A stretch of 64,000 bases of DNA from Syncephalastrum monosporum B8922 (GCA_000697355.1 JNEN01001014.1:62001-126000), one strand, 5' to 3'; shown: positions 13,063 to 25,083, numbered from the stretch's first letter. A program made the numbers and translations. The notes: generated by a model from the sequence alone, not told the origin.

Positions 13063-13399
13063 ATGCGCTTTTTAGCTTTGTTCGTCATGGTGCTTGGTGT
13101 ATCCATTCTCCAAGTAAACGCTGCTCCCGTAGCAGGTGGCCTCGAACGAAGGGATTTCTGGGTGAAGGCTGTAAGTATCCAGACGAATCGCATAGTTATA
13201 CATTGCTCATCCTTTACAGATATGATAAACGGGACTACTGTACTCAAGTCTGTCAGCCTCAAGATTATTGGTGCTTAGGACAACAGAGCTGGTTACGGAT
13301 AGCACGGCACTCATGCTTTATTCAGAGGTAAGTGAATCATATGCCTTCCATCATGCTAAAGAGAGCGCAGTTGCACTGATAGCCAGCATATAAAAGATC
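13063..13399 (+). CDS. Candidate small secreted cysteine-rich peptide (frame unresolved)
   Basis: The first exon begins MRFLALFVMVLGVSILQVNA, a clear signal peptide, followed by APVAGGLERRDFWVKA and a consensus donor (GTAAGT at 13171). After an acceptor at 13220 the plus-one frame reads YDKRDYCTQVCQPQDYWCLG and then SWLRIARHSCFIQ, a compact cysteine pattern C-x3-C-x6-C-x13-C. A second GTAAGT intron (13328-13383) joins to a short tail SSI and a stop. The problem is the first junction: the obvious donor and acceptor leave the cysteine-rich exon out of frame by one base, and the in-frame reading stops at once. The gene may be a one-base-shifted pseudogene, carry a base error, or use a junction I cannot see. 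Small secreted cysteine-rich peptides of this kind are often effectors or antimicrobials, but no family is recognised. Confidence 0.35.
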
Positions 13400-15590
13400 T
13401 TCTTCGTTTCTCAAGCTTTGGATCTTCACGCCTCAATGTTGTACATAATGTATACTTAGCAGCGAAAGGGATCTCGCTACGGTGGCTTCCTAAGTGATAT
13501 TTTAAACCCCGGCTTGAGCTGTACCAGGGTATAGCATTGAGTTTTTTTCATCTTCGAGAGTTACTACCATGAACACCACTTGATGTGTCCGGAATACCGA
13601 CCAGAGTCAACTGCAAAACACGGTGCGTTTATGTGTTGGGGCTACTGGATAAAACCAATGACGTGGTTTACGGTTGGCCCCTGAGCTAAGCTGCGAGCTG
13701 CGTGAATACAGAGAAGAGCTGCCCAGTCAATGTCCGTATAGGCTTCCGCCTCACTTGACAACGCATGAGAGAATGATACTCAGCAATGAGCACGTAGCCA
13801 ATGACACAAATCTAAAACACGCGTCTCTTGACCAGCAGCCTGAAGAAGGCTTTGGCACTTTACGTTTCACACTGTCTAGCCAAGCACCTGCTGGGCAAAA
13901 ATTAGTCTCCTTGAGGCTCTCTAACAGCTTGACCATTACTTGCTTCGAATATAACACGCGTCAATCATCGAGGTAGCACAGTGAGATGATTGGACCCCCT
14001 TATCTTGACAGCCCAGTTGTATAATCCTTTATCGCCACATGGTGTCTTTCTCTTTCTTCTTGTCAGAAGCAGCTAATCATCCTATATAAAATCTTGTAGT
14101 TTTCCTGTCATATATATACTGCATATCAGCAGCACATTGTAAGGATTGAGCAAACAAAGAAAAAAAAATCGAGATATCGGGGTTGCACACCAAAAAGATC
14201 AGTGCAGCATGGTTTCTATCTGGCGGCGACGTTAAGATAAATCGTGACCATCGCTCAGGTTGGAGACACGTCTGCTGGGCAAAGAAAATAGCAGCCTGCT
14301 AGATGTTATTTTCGGTATTGAGGATGATGGGGTGTGTGGGCGATTGCATCAGATTCGATCATATTGGTGCCTTTGAGACGGGGCTGAGTGATTGCGTTCG
14401 ACAGCTGGTCGAAAGACTCTTGACTATTTTATTGAAATACATCCTTAAATAAGATTTGCGTTTATACCTGTTGTTGGAGTAGGCCGCTTCGAACTACTCG
14501 AAATTTATCTTTTTTTTTTTGGGGGGGGGGTTCTTTCGACCTACGTTTTTCTAGCATCGTCTGCGTTCTAGTAGCTTGTGTTTCGTCGTCTTGCTGAGCT
14601 GTACGTCTGTCCATGGCAAGGTAAACAGGCAGATTTTGAGTGATGGAAGGAGGGAGAGATATAGAGTAGGAGAAACAGAAGAAGCTGAGAAAACAGGATG
14701 CATAGACTGTCCTGTTGTCGCCACCATTCATTCCCAAATATCATACATGTTAAGACAGTTTCTGTATGTCCATGTTCATGAGACACTGTGAGTGCATTTA
14801 AAGTGCTCATTTGTTGGCGATATTCAGTACACGATCATACTTGGTAGAAATGTGCTACCATAGAGAGTTACCCAATGTGATCTATTCTCAGGGACACGCT
14901 TTCCTCGTTTGTCTTGAGATCCGAAAAAACCATGCAAAAACTACATAAAACACACGTTAATTACATGAAATATCGAACTCTTTATGTCTCACCAACATAG
15001 TCAAGATCTTGTGAATGTATGCGATTGTGCAATTCGCAATAAAGAACTACTGGTGCAGCAGGCAATCATGAGCATTGGATAACTATTCTGTCCAGCACGA
15101 CTACGAAGTCTTTGAATGGCGTGCTTTCTATCGGGATAATGTTTTATTTTTGCGTAACCCGAGCTTACCGGCGATCACTGGAAGAGCAACAACCACGTGA
15201 AGGACCTGCATGGGTGTGCACTATCCGATAAAAGGTGACACCGAGCCACATGGTTCTGGATGGCAGCGAGAAGTAACGTGTTCCTTGTGATGCAACACGA
15301 GCGTATCAGCCAGATCGCTCTATTCCAGATCAAAGAAGAGCTGTGCATCCAAAGAAGTTTTTTAAGTGGTGCATTCCATCTTATCATATCATATCATATC
15401 AAATCATATCAAATCACGGTCATGCATCATCAGGCCATCGGAACAGGATAAGAGAACAATGCAGCAATAATTACTAAATGTATTAACGGATACGCAAATG
15501 AAGAAAAGTAGTAGAACAGAAAGTAGAGATGAATGAGAGGTATCTATGAATAGTATGGATGGATGTAGAAAAGAGAAGAAAGAAAAATCA
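13400..15590. other. Gene-poor region upstream of the arrestin 3' end
   Basis: AT-rich sequence with a T-run followed by a G-run at 14510-14530 and an ATATC-type pentanucleotide microsatellite near 15379-15413. Readings up to 100 codons occur on both strands, but none has codon bias or a recognisable motif. Confidence 0.5.
15379..15413. repeat. Pentanucleotide microsatellite (ATATC/ATCAA type)
   Basis: Five to seven imperfect copies of a five-base unit in tandem, just downstream of the arrestin gene. Confidence 0.7.
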
Positions 15591-16937
15591 TCATCGCTGT
15601 TTCTCGCTCAGCAGACGCTCGTAGGGCGGGGGTGGTATGCCGTCAAAATTATTATCCCCGTGCTGGCTATGCTGGCGGATACTCATCCATTCCTGGCGGC
15701 TGCACTTGCGCTTCTTCCTGTACTCGAGATAGCAAGGACAAACAAAGAAGCCGGTAGGCTTGGCTTCCTCGTCTTCTAGTTTTGGGTTGGAGAGCGATTC
15801 TTCATAGGTGGGCAGGGCCGAGAAATCTTCCTTGAGGCGGCAGTCGAGGATGGTGATGGGGGTTTCGAAGTGGATGACGGTGCGGTCTTGCTGGTGGGGC
15901 TGCGAGAGTTCAATGCGCATGCGAAGGTAGTGTTTGATGTCGACCTCATGGTAGGTGCTGGTATGGTTGAGGGTGACACAGTTGGGCAGGTGGAACATGA
16001 AGCGGTAGTAAAAATGGTGGTTGTCGAGTGAGATGTGGGCGTTTTTGGTCGTGATAGCGCGCGCGAGTCGAATAGGCGGGATCGGGTCGGTCTCGACCTC
16101 GCAGATGTCGGTCGCCGACGCCATTTTGAGTTTGTAATCGTAGCCGTCGCTCCGCCGTGCGCCAAATTCAGGCAGACGGTACACGCGCTGCTCGGTGAGC
16201 ATGATGTTGATCGACTCGAGGTGCATGTGCTTCTGCGTGGGCGAGATCGCGATCGAGAGCGGAAGCTGCGTGCCGGACGAGACGATGGTTTTTTCGATGC
16301 AGATCTGCGCATCGAGGTTATCGAGGTGCCGCTCGGTGCTGATCGACATCGGCGGCGTGGCGTGCGAGGTCAGCGTGCTGTCGTCAGACCAGTTCATCGT
16401 CCGCATCAGCAGAATATCGCGCCGGGAGCGCAAATTCGTCACGCCGCCCATGCCTCCGCGGTGCACGGTCGCAGAAACATAGTAATACACCTTGGCCATC
16501 TCGTCCTCGATGGTCTCGACCAGGCTGTTGGGCAGGAGGAACTCGAACGGCCAGCGATGCAAGCCAGCCGGAATGAGATCGCCTTGCGCAAATGTCTGCA
16601 AGATCATGTTCTGCTCGTGGATCGTCTTCTCGTGGGACATTTTTGTGCCACGTGCACCAATGCCTTTGCATATGATATGAGCTTCCATGACAACGTGCTG
16701 GTTGGATACCACTGATGGAGTACATATCTTACCTTCTGGCCACAGGGTATGGGACTTGCCAACGACCTTGACAGTGACGGAGGTGGCTGTGATAGGCTTG
16801 GACAGGACCAGGACGGCTTCGCCTCTCAACACATGGGTGGCCGGGTTGCTGGGCAAGCCTCGAAGATAGACCACCGGCTCAGCAAGTTCAATGGTAAACG
16901 ATCTGTGCGAGGACAGAAAGGGCACCGAGACAGGCAT
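15591..16937 (-). CDS. Alpha-arrestin (ART/ARRDC-like ubiquitin-ligase adaptor)
   Basis: The protein starts MPVSVPFLSSHRSFTIEL and has the arrestin N fold (LRGEAVLVLSKPITATSVTVKVVGKS), then PAGLHRWPFEFLLPNSLVET, then an arrestin C-like beta region (TLNHTSTYHEVDIKHYLRMR). Near the C-terminus are LPTYEESL, a variant PY motif, and PPPPYERLL, a canonical PPxY motif. Family knowledge: alpha-arrestins recruit the Nedd4-type ligase Rsp5 through PY motifs and direct endocytosis of plasma-membrane transporters. One intron (16664-16732) is deduced because removing it joins HTLWPEG to IGARGTKMSHEKTIHEQ as in the family. It is 69 nt and free of stops, so retention would keep the frame. With it removed the protein has 425 residues. 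Start 16937 is preferred over an upstream ATG whose extra residues are a low-complexity UTR translation. It is divergent from PAN2. Confidence 0.9.
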   Translation of the reverse strand: MPVSVPFLSSHRSFTIELAEPVVYLRGLPSNPATHVLRGEAVLVLSKPITATSVTVKVVGKSHTLWPEGKICTPSVVSNQHVVMEAHIICKGIGARGTKMSHEKTIHEQNMILQTFAQGDLIPAGLHRWPFEFLLPNSLVETIEDEMAKVYYYVSATVHRGGMGGVTNLRSRRDILLMRTMNWSDDSTLTSHATPPMSISTERHLDNLDAQICIEKTIVSSGTQLPLSIAISPTQKHMHLESINIMLTEQRVYRLPEFGARRSDGYDYKLKMASATDICEVETDPIPPIRLARAITTKNAHISLDNHHFYYRFMFHLPNCVTLNHTSTYHEVDIKHYLRMRIELSQPHQQDRTVIHFETPITILDCRLKEDFSALPTYEESLSNPKLEDEEAKPTGFFVCPCYLEYRKKRKCSRQEWMSIRQHSQHGDNNFDGIPPPPYERLLSEKQR

Positions 16938-17680
16938 GTTTGCGAGCGGTGAAAGAAAGGGCGAAAAAATACACCAGAGAAGAAAACGATCGAAAATAGA
17001 AAAAAAAAAGGGAAAAGAAAAAAAGAATAAATAAATTTTGTTGCATCTTCTCACGCTGTCACCCACTCAGCGTGCACGTCCGATTCGTCGGGCCCAGGTT
17101 CTTTTCTATATGGAGGACGGGATCTGTGCGTATATAGATACAATGGTTTTATTTAGTCCTGTGCTTGCTTGTTCTGGCCCTCACCTCTTCTTGCTGCTGC
17201 ATTGCATCATCACCTGATATTGTTCTTTCAGCTTTCAGCTTTATCAGTACACATTCTCTTTCTCTCTCTCTTTCGTTTGATTTTCCTTCATCCGACCGGC
17301 ACCGATGGAGTCACGTGCGATATTGACTCATCTGCCTTTTACCCTGTGCGAGTGGCATTCGCTGGGAAATAACTTTTTTTGTCCTACCCGAGCGCTCTGA
17401 AAAGGTGTTGTGGACGAGGGTACCTTCCTCTAACGTTTAAACTGCTATCGACAGACACACATGATCCGTGAAATAAAATTGGGGGATGCTATGCTGAATG
17501 CATTGCAAGCGTGTATCATAGCAGCAGCGGCGAGGATGGTGCTTGTGCTTATATGTACAGTACAATAGCAGCAAGCTGGGGAATCTGTGTGACTTGAAAA
17601 TCAGGCCAAATAGCGTCAGCCGGCCGAATCGCTTTACGCTTTGCCGAGAAAAAACGCAAAGAACGCATAAACCAAAGCGG
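16938..17680. promoter_or_regulatory. Divergent upstream region of arrestin and PAN2
   Basis: 743 bases between two head-to-head genes. It contains A-rich and CT-rich tracts next to each start and no supported coding. It must contain both promoters; no specific site is recognised. Confidence 0.45.
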
Positions 17681-20600
17681 ATGGAGAGCACCTGGAGCCA
17701 AGTGCACAATATCTGCGATCCAGGCGTCAACAAGATTGCTCCTGTCTCTGCCCTCGCCTGGGACCCTTACTATGAGCTCTTGTGGGTCGGCAACGACGGG
17801 GTAATTCCAGACATCTCATGCGGACACCGGACACACCATTGACGAGCGGGAACTTTTTCTCTTTTGCTTTTCTTTACGTCTAGGGCCGCGTCAGCTCCTA
17901 CTATGGCAATGGCCTGCAACGCTACACTTCATTCAAAGCACACAAGGACAAGCAAGTACGCCAGATCCGCGTTATCGATCGTGGCCTGTTGGCTGTCACG
18001 CCCAACTCGATTCAGTTACGCGATCGACGTGGTGTTGTCCGCTTCAATATCAGGTAGTGTACAACTATACACAGACTAATCCATGGCGACTGTGTATCTC
18101 ACGGTTATCATAGCGACGAGCAGACAAAAGACTTGCATTGCATGACCGCAACCACGCTCACCTCCAGCAGCGAATTGATGGTTGCCGGCCAGCAAGACGA
18201 TCTTTTATGCGTCAACGTCGCGCGCGGCGCCATCACGCGTACCATTCCAGGCGCGTCCAACATTGTCGTCATGCGCAGCTTTCCGCGGGCGGTCTGCTGT
18301 GGCTCGATGCTCGGTGACGTGACCCTCCGCGACCCTCGCACGATGAAGGTCGAGCAGCAGGTCCAGGCCCACACCGCAACCTTATCCGACCTCGACGTCT
18401 CTGGCAACCTCCTCGTCACCTGTGGCTTCTCTCAAAGGTAAGGAAGCATACAACTTACAAAGGACAAGAGTGAGCATGCGAATACCAAACTGCATTATCC
18501 ACACACCCCCTCATAGACAGAATTCATTGGTCATTGATCCGCTCGTCAAAGTGTACGATATCCGCATGATGGTGCGATCCTTGGCCCCCATCCCGTTCCC
18601 GAGTGGGCCCATGTTCCTCCGCATGCACCCGACCCTATCCACAACCTGCCTCGTCGCGTCGCAGGCCGGTCACTTTCAGATGTGCGACGTCTCAAGTCTT
18701 GCCATGGGCTCCTATGCCCCGCCAGCCCAATTTTACCAGATTCAGACCTCGAGCTACATCACCGCCATGGACATTGCGAGCTCAGCACAAACCTTGGCCT
18801 TTGGCGATGGCGCGGGCTGCGTGCACCAGTTTGCAGACACGCAAGACTACAACGTGAACCCTTACTCCATGTCCCTCGAAACACCCGATATCACTGCACC
18901 TCCCTCGGTGACTATGGCAGAGGACAGGTAAAACGAACCAAGTCAATATGGCTTACAGATACCAATCCATATCTAGTCCACTTTCTTCGGTCGGTATGCC
19001 GTATTACTCTGAGCAGCTCCTCTCCGCCTGGCCAGCCAAGACCCGCTTCGACGTCGGTCAGCCCACACCCCAAATCGACCCCGAAGTCATCCGCAACATG
19101 AAGACGATTGATTTCGTCGGATACGCTCCCAACCCAGGCAACGCACGGAGGAATCAGGCCCCGCGAAAAAAGAAGCATCAACACAATAAAGATATTCCCA
19201 AGTTCCGGTCAGAACAGGAGCGCGAGCTCTTGCTCTCGAGCTCGGTCCTCTTGGAGGATGATGACGAGGAGCCAAAGGTACGGTGGCGTGAGATTTCTTT
19301 CTATGAAAAATGGACTCTTTTGATAACACAAAGTAGCACTCGGGCCGCCGGTCCTCGTCCGTCGGTGACCTCGCATCCAACGACCCGCTCGCACTCATCA
19401 TGCCCAAACACTATCGCCGGGTCGAAATCCTGTACAGCAAATTCGGTGTCGACGATTTTGATTTTGGGTAAAAGAAATGAGCGGTGTCTCTCGCCACATA
19501 TGGCTTACCGGCTTTTTTTTTTTTTTGCTAGCTACTACAACCGGACGCATTTCGGTGGTCTCGAAACTCATATTCGCAACTCGTATTGCAACTCGCTCTT
19601 GCAAGTCTTGTATTTCAACATTCCCCTCCGCACCATCGCCAAATCTCATATCAAGATCGACTGCGCGCGCGAACACTGCCTTCTGTGCGAACTGGGCTTC
19701 TTGTTCCGCATGCTTGAAGACTCGAAAGGACAAAATTGTCAGGCGACTAATTTCTTGCGCGCTTTTAGCACGTTTCCCCAAGGTAAGAAGATGACATAAG
19801 AAAGGAGAGGAGACAAAGATGGAGGAAGGGGGGAAATGCTTGTCAAGATACGTGTGAACTCATACAATGTCATCATAGCCGAAGCCCTGGGCCTGTTTGA
19901 ATCCGACACCCCCGACCGGCAAACGTCCTATTCGATGCTGATGCAGAACTTTACGCGTTTCATCCTGGAGCAGCTCCATCAAGAATCCAACACACCGGGA
20001 TCCAACCCGCTCATCTGCGAGTCCTTCCGGCAAGAGCCCGAGGCACCCTCGACGATTCAGCAGCTGTTTGGCCTACAGACCATGAGCCAGAGCACGTGCA
20101 GCAGCTGCCATAACGAAGTGACGCGCATCACCTACCCGTTCGTGGTCGACATGCTGTATCCCAAGAAACAAGATCAAAAACTGCGAAAGCGCTCGTTCAC
20201 GAGCATCCTCAAGGGCAGCATGTATCGCGAAAACCAGACCAAGGCTTGGTGCAGCGAGTGCCGGCAATATCAACCTACCACGACGAAAAAGGTCATCCAG
20301 GGTCTGCCCGGCGTGCTGATGATTAACTCGGGTGCAGGCAGCAGCGACGAGGCCACCATCTGGCGTCAGAACGGACCCAACACACCCAAGCCGAAAAAGC
20401 AGCAGGAAGATTCCGAAGACGGCGAGAGCCCGGCCCAGCAGCAGCCGGCGTCATGGGTACCCGACCGGTTTGGTATCCACCTCAATGGATCAGACCTCAT
20501 TATTCGTGCTCTTCCTGTCGGACGCGAGATACCCCCCGAGTTTATGCAGTCGCCCGACAACTGTGCCATCTATGAACTGACCGTATGTTGCAGTGAGAGT

Positions 20601-22101
20601 GCATTTGATACAAAATTTGATTGAATTTTCTTTTATCTAGTCCACCATCTTGCAAGTTCATGCCGACGACGAAATACCGCATTTGGTTGCACAAGTCAAA
20701 GGTAAGTGGGCACTCTTTGTTGTGGTGTGTGCTAAGTGTGCTTTCTCTTTCTTCAGTGCCTACGGAAGAACTGGAATCGCCTGACAAGACACCTTGGTAT
20801 CTCTTTAACGACTTTTTGGTCAAGCGTATCCGACCCGAAGAAGTATTTTCTTTCAAGGGTGCATGGAAGGTATGTTCCTGCCACCTGAATTTTTTCGCCA
20901 GCTCATATCCAGTGCCACGTGGTCACAGACCCCGGCCGTGCTACACTACCGTCGTGTGGATCTCGATAAGCTCCTGCGCACGTCCGTGCTCCCCTCCGAA
21001 GTGGACTACTCGCTCTTGTTCAAGGACATGTCCATTGCTCAGTAAGTCCTATCGCGCATACCCCTTTGCATCCTCGCTCACCTCTGCATGCTAGAACCCC
21101 GCGGGAGGATCAGGCCCATGAGGTTCTCGGCCCAGACGAGATGCCTCACAAGGGCACGCTCATCGCGATAGATGCAGAGTTTGTCGCCCTCAATCAGGAA
21201 GAGACCGAAGTGCGCAGCGACGGCACAAAGTCCATGATCCGGCCTAGCACACTCACCTTGGCGCGTGTCAGCGTGCTCCGTGGCGAAGGTGAAAAGGAAG
21301 GCAAGCCTTTCATTGATGACTATATCGCCACGCCCGAGCCCGTGGTCGACTACTTGACCGAGTTCAGCGGTATCAAACGTAAGCAAACCGATTGGGTCAT
21401 CTCTCTTTTTCTTTTTTTTTTTTCTCTGTGTGTGTGATTGTGTGACATTCATCATCTGTCATTAGCGGAAGACTTGGATGTGGCTACGACGAAACATACA
21501 CTGGTACCACTCAAGGTGGCCTACAAGAAACTGCGCATGCTTCTTGACCTGGGCTGTATTTTTATCGGACACGGTCTCAAGAAAGACTTCCGAACCATCA
21601 GTAAGTGCTAACAAGCACATGCTATCAAACTTTTTTTCTTTTCTGACCATACTTTACTTGGTTTTCCTTTTTTACAGATATCTTGGTGCCCCCCGAGCAA
21701 ATCATTGATACGGTCGATATCTACCATATCCGGAATCGGCACCGCAAGATTTCGCTGCGCTTCTTGGCATGGCATCTGCTTCAGCAGGACATCCAGTCCG
21801 AGAGCCACGACAGTATCGAGGATGCTGAGACGGTAAGTCCAAGAATAGATTCCTGAGAGCTCAGACTAAGATACCTATCTATCCATCTATCTATCTCCAG
21901 GCTTTGGTGCTTTACAAAAAGTATATTGAATACCGCAAGAATGGCACATTTGGCAAGGTGCTCGAAGAAGTATACGAAGCAGGCCATCGTGCCAACTGGC
22001 TCAAGGGACCCAAAGAAACAGCCACCCGCACACCCAGCGGCGCCTTGCCTCCCATGAGCCCTTTCTATTCGCCTTCCACCCGCCCTCCGCCCTCCCAGTA
22101 G
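17681..22101 (+). CDS. PAN2: PAN2, catalytic subunit of the PAN2-PAN3 poly(A) deadenylase
   Basis: It removes poly(A) from mRNA in the cytoplasm with PAN3. Fifteen exons fit: 17681-17800, 17884-18053, 18114-18437, 18517-18927, 18977-19277, 19337-19467, 19532-19782, 19879-20582, 20641-20701, 20757-20869, 20929-21041, 21095-21378, 21466-21600, 21678-21832, 21901-22101. Their sum, 3474 nt, gives 1157 residues, the usual PAN2 length. Order: N-terminal WD40-like propeller ([28 protein letters not shown]), linker, inactive ubiquitin-hydrolase-like domain ([20 protein letters not shown]; CxxC pairs CSSCHNE and WCSECRQY), then a DEDD 3'-5' exonuclease with IDAEFV (Asp926 and Glu928), GHGLKKDFR and the [19 protein letters not shown] segment carrying the last acidic and histidine positions. 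The catalytic set looks intact. It converges on MZT1, with 150 bases between stops. Confidence 0.97.
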
Positions 22102-22251
22102 CCATCATCTGCCATATCACAATAAAGAGCGTCGAAGCAAAAAGACCAAAAAAAAGTTGAATATGCAGCGTTGTTATCAGTGGTAGGATGATGTTAAGAA
22201 ATGGGGGAAAATGGTATCATTCATAGAATCGCAAGCCAAACTCTGCTTTTG

Positions 22252-22551
22252 TTATGATTTCCGCAATTCCTTGATCACCTCCTGTTGTTGCCACGATCAA
22301 TATATTGAAGATCCTTTTCAGTAAATGACGACTTACAGCCAGTGCTTCAGGATTCACGCCACGTTCGCAGAGCGACACACAAAGGGCAATGGTGTCACGA
22401 TCCAAATTGGTGTTCAACAAGATCGCCATTTCCTGCAAGACTAGTGCACAATGCAGTCAGGGTCACAGTAGGCCAATGGCTTTGTTTTCTATTTATACAT
22501 ACTATCGAGGGTCTCCTTGACCTGAGCGGATTTAGCCGAGGCCGAGTCCAT
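22252..22551 (-). CDS. MZT1: MZT1/MOZART1, gamma-tubulin complex recruitment factor
   Basis: A 59-residue protein from three exons, 22503-22551, 22337-22440 and 22252-22278 (180 nt in total). It starts MDSASAKSAQVKETLDILQE, continues MAILLNTNLDRDTIALCVSL and CERGVNPEALA, and ends VIKELRKS. This matches the MOZART1 family along its whole length (ETLDxLxEISxxLNTGLDxETL, CERGVNPEALA, VIKELR). Family knowledge: Mzt1 binds the N-terminus of GCP subunits and recruits gamma-tubulin complexes to spindle pole bodies and other nucleation sites. The last coding exon is only 27 nt. If the second intron were retained, the reading would end in an unrelated tail (FGLRFYE), so simple ORF calling misannotates this gene. 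It is divergent from the DUF676 gene at 22710, with 158 bases between starts. Confidence 0.93.
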
Positions 22552-22709
22552 AGTGGTGTGGCGAATATGGCAAAAAGACGTGAAATTGTGTACGCGGCAT
22601 TGCCTTTTTCAATTCGGACAAATGTTTTGCCGAATGCCGTCCGTATAAACTATGCAGCCCCGAAAGAGCTGAGCGGGTCACTCCCTTGGCACCCTTCTTT
22701 CTTTTTTTA

Positions 22710-24417
22710 ATGGCATCCGACAAAGGAATCACGCTCATCGTCCTGCAACATGGTCTCTGGGGTGTGCAGAGCCACATGAACTATATCGAAACCAAGTTAA
22801 AAGATACCCTCGACTCAGAGCGAGTTGTCATTGTATGTCTGCCTGTCTTTTTCTATTGTCCCTTTCACTGATCTCGCTGTCCTGCATAGCTGAATTCCGA
22901 CGTCAACGAAGCCAAATATACCTACGACGGTGTAAGCCCATCTATGACGCTGTCTAACCTTATATAATAACCGAGTATATAATTGCTAGGTCGATATCTG
23001 TGGCCAGCGTCTGGCAGCCAAGGTAAGACAAAGCGGATGCAGACCTCTTGCATGAATACATTCGCTGATACGTCAGATGACAGATACAAGACCATGTCAA
23101 GCGGCTGAAGGACAAGAAAAGGGTGGTCGACCGGTTCATCATTATCGGCTACTCGCTCGGCGGTCTCATCGCCCGGTATTGCATTGGCGTCCTAGGGAAA
23201 GCCGGCTTTTTTGATTCGATTGAGCCCACCGTAAGTGATCCGCTCGACCCATGATGGCTGTGCCTGACTCCCTTTGCCTTAGCTCTTTGTCACTTTTGCC
23301 ACACCGCATCTGGGAAGTCACCGCGGGGACGCGTCTGCTTTTAGCAAGCTCTACAACTTTGTTAGCGGTCGATTCTTGTCTCGCACAGGCGAGCAGCTAC
23401 AAATGCGGGATCATTTTGACAACCGCGGTCATCCTCTCTTGGTCGTCATGACCGATCCAGGCAAGTAGCGATAGAAGAATTCATAGGAATTGTCATGTGT
23501 ATGCTCATGAAACGCTGTAGACCGAGAGTTCTATACCTATCTTGCCAAATTTAAGACACGACGGACATACGCCAACGCCATCAACGACCGCACCGTACCT
23601 TACTGGACGTCCGCTCTTGACAAGGTCAACTACTTTACGTCCCTAAAAGACCTTGAAGTGTAAGTCCAACCAGCATCGTCCTACGCATGTGATGCTGATC
23701 CTCTTGCTCAGTTCCGTCGATACCCAATATACCTCCATCATCACAGCCATTGACAAACGCGACCCGACCCAACCCAGTCAGCGTCAGCTCGAAAAACGCA
23801 AAAAGAAAAAGACATTCTCGAAAGCGAAACTGATCAGAGCCACCATCATTGCGCTGTCCCCCTTGTTACCGATCTTTGTCTTGATTGCACTGTCCTACAT
23901 TGGTGTCCAGGGCCTCGTGTCACGTCTGCGGGTATCCCGCCTCCTGGCTTCGGCCGCACTGGTCGTCGAAACGAACAACCATGCTCTCCACGGCCAAAGC
24001 GAAGATAGTCTGATGAGCACAGTCGGCGACCATCCCGAAGCGCAACACATCCTCCTCGACCACAAGCGGGACAGTGAAGAGAATGCGCTCCTGATGGATG
24101 CCCTTGATGCGACCAACGAGCCGCCGCAGGACGCTTCCCCAGCCGAAATGCACCAGACCAAAGATGTCCATTGGGAATCTCTCTACAATATCAAGCCCTC
24201 GCCGGACGTGGAGCCCGCCGATAGCTTGGGCCTGACCGACGACCAGCATACGATGCGGGATCGCCTGCTTCGCCTCGAATGGCAGCGCGTCGTGGTTTTC
24301 ATCAAGGGTTTCAACGCTCATGGCAGCATCGTGTGCCGCCAAAAGCGGTTTGAAAACAGTGGCGGTCGCGCGCTCGTGCAACACTTTGTGGATTCCGTTC
24401 AGGACATGTGCTTCTGA
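22710..24417 (+). CDS. DUF676 serine-esterase/lipase-like protein, copy 1
   Basis: The protein starts MASDKGITLIVLQHGLWGVQ, with the oxyanion-side HG motif of DUF676 (Rog1/FAM135-type) lipases. The nucleophile elbow is IIGYSLGGLIARYCIG (GxSxG), followed by LFVTFATPHLGSH and ANAINDRTVPYW, the region that usually holds the acidic and histidine residues. A basic stretch (KRKKKKTFSKAK) precedes a hydrophobic segment, IALSPLLPIFVLIALSYIG, likely a membrane anchor or hairpin, and then a hydrophilic tail. Several small introns separate the early exons (for example after residue 41 and after YTYDG). The intron starting at 23461 has a GC donor (GCAAGT): reading through gives an immediate TAG, and splicing joins TDP to DREFYTYLAKF. 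Family knowledge: these proteins are lipid-droplet or membrane lipases in yeast; the substrate here is unknown. A paralogue follows directly at 25084. Confidence 0.88.
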
Positions 24418-25083
24418 ACAATCTTGAAAAAAAAAAGGATCTGTTCTGATTTTCTGCTGTGTGACACCATGTAGAAGCCATCGATTCCTCATTTACCCGC
24501 TTTCACTTATTTGATAGACATACACATCCGTACACATATTCATATACATTTTTGGTTTGCATTACACATCATTTTACACGCACAACCGTATCGAGAAGAA
24601 AGCTCACCAGTGGAGTTGGAAAGTCAGGACGGGAATCTCCCGACCCTGGACTGTCAATGGTACTGACCGTTACACCTGGGACATTGGAAGGTGAATTGTA
24701 GAGTGTGGACCGTGTCACAGGGTACCAAACACATGGGAATGATGTGGATATATTCCTAGATGTGAGGGATACGTATAGTTGCTTATCCATCGATATAGCC
24801 TCATAGTGGCGGATCCACCCTGTTGCTGTATAACAGCTGCAAATAGTATGATCACCATACTATTATAACCAACGAGTACGAATTTCTTGTGGTACATATT
24901 GAAATTTGCTATGACTTGTGCAGACGACGAGGTAAAAGCGCAGCATATGATTGGCGAAGAGGGTGGCGCGAGGCAGAAAGAGAGGCCTGTGCGCTGTTAT
25001 TTGTGTGGGTGTACATAACAGAGCTTATATTGAAGGTGCGCACTCATATAAAGGGGACAAGATTCTGAGAACTGCCATCCATA
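24418..25083. other. Spacer between tandem lipase paralogues
   Basis: 666 bases with no supported coding. It would contain the 3' UTR of copy 1 and the promoter of copy 2. A TATAAA-like element lies at about 25048-25053, some 35 bases before the copy 2 start codon. Confidence 0.5.

Noticed and set aside
22217..22438. 73-residue reading ending FGLRFYE
   Set aside because: It is MZT1 exon 2 read through the last intron; the spliced version restores the family C-terminus.
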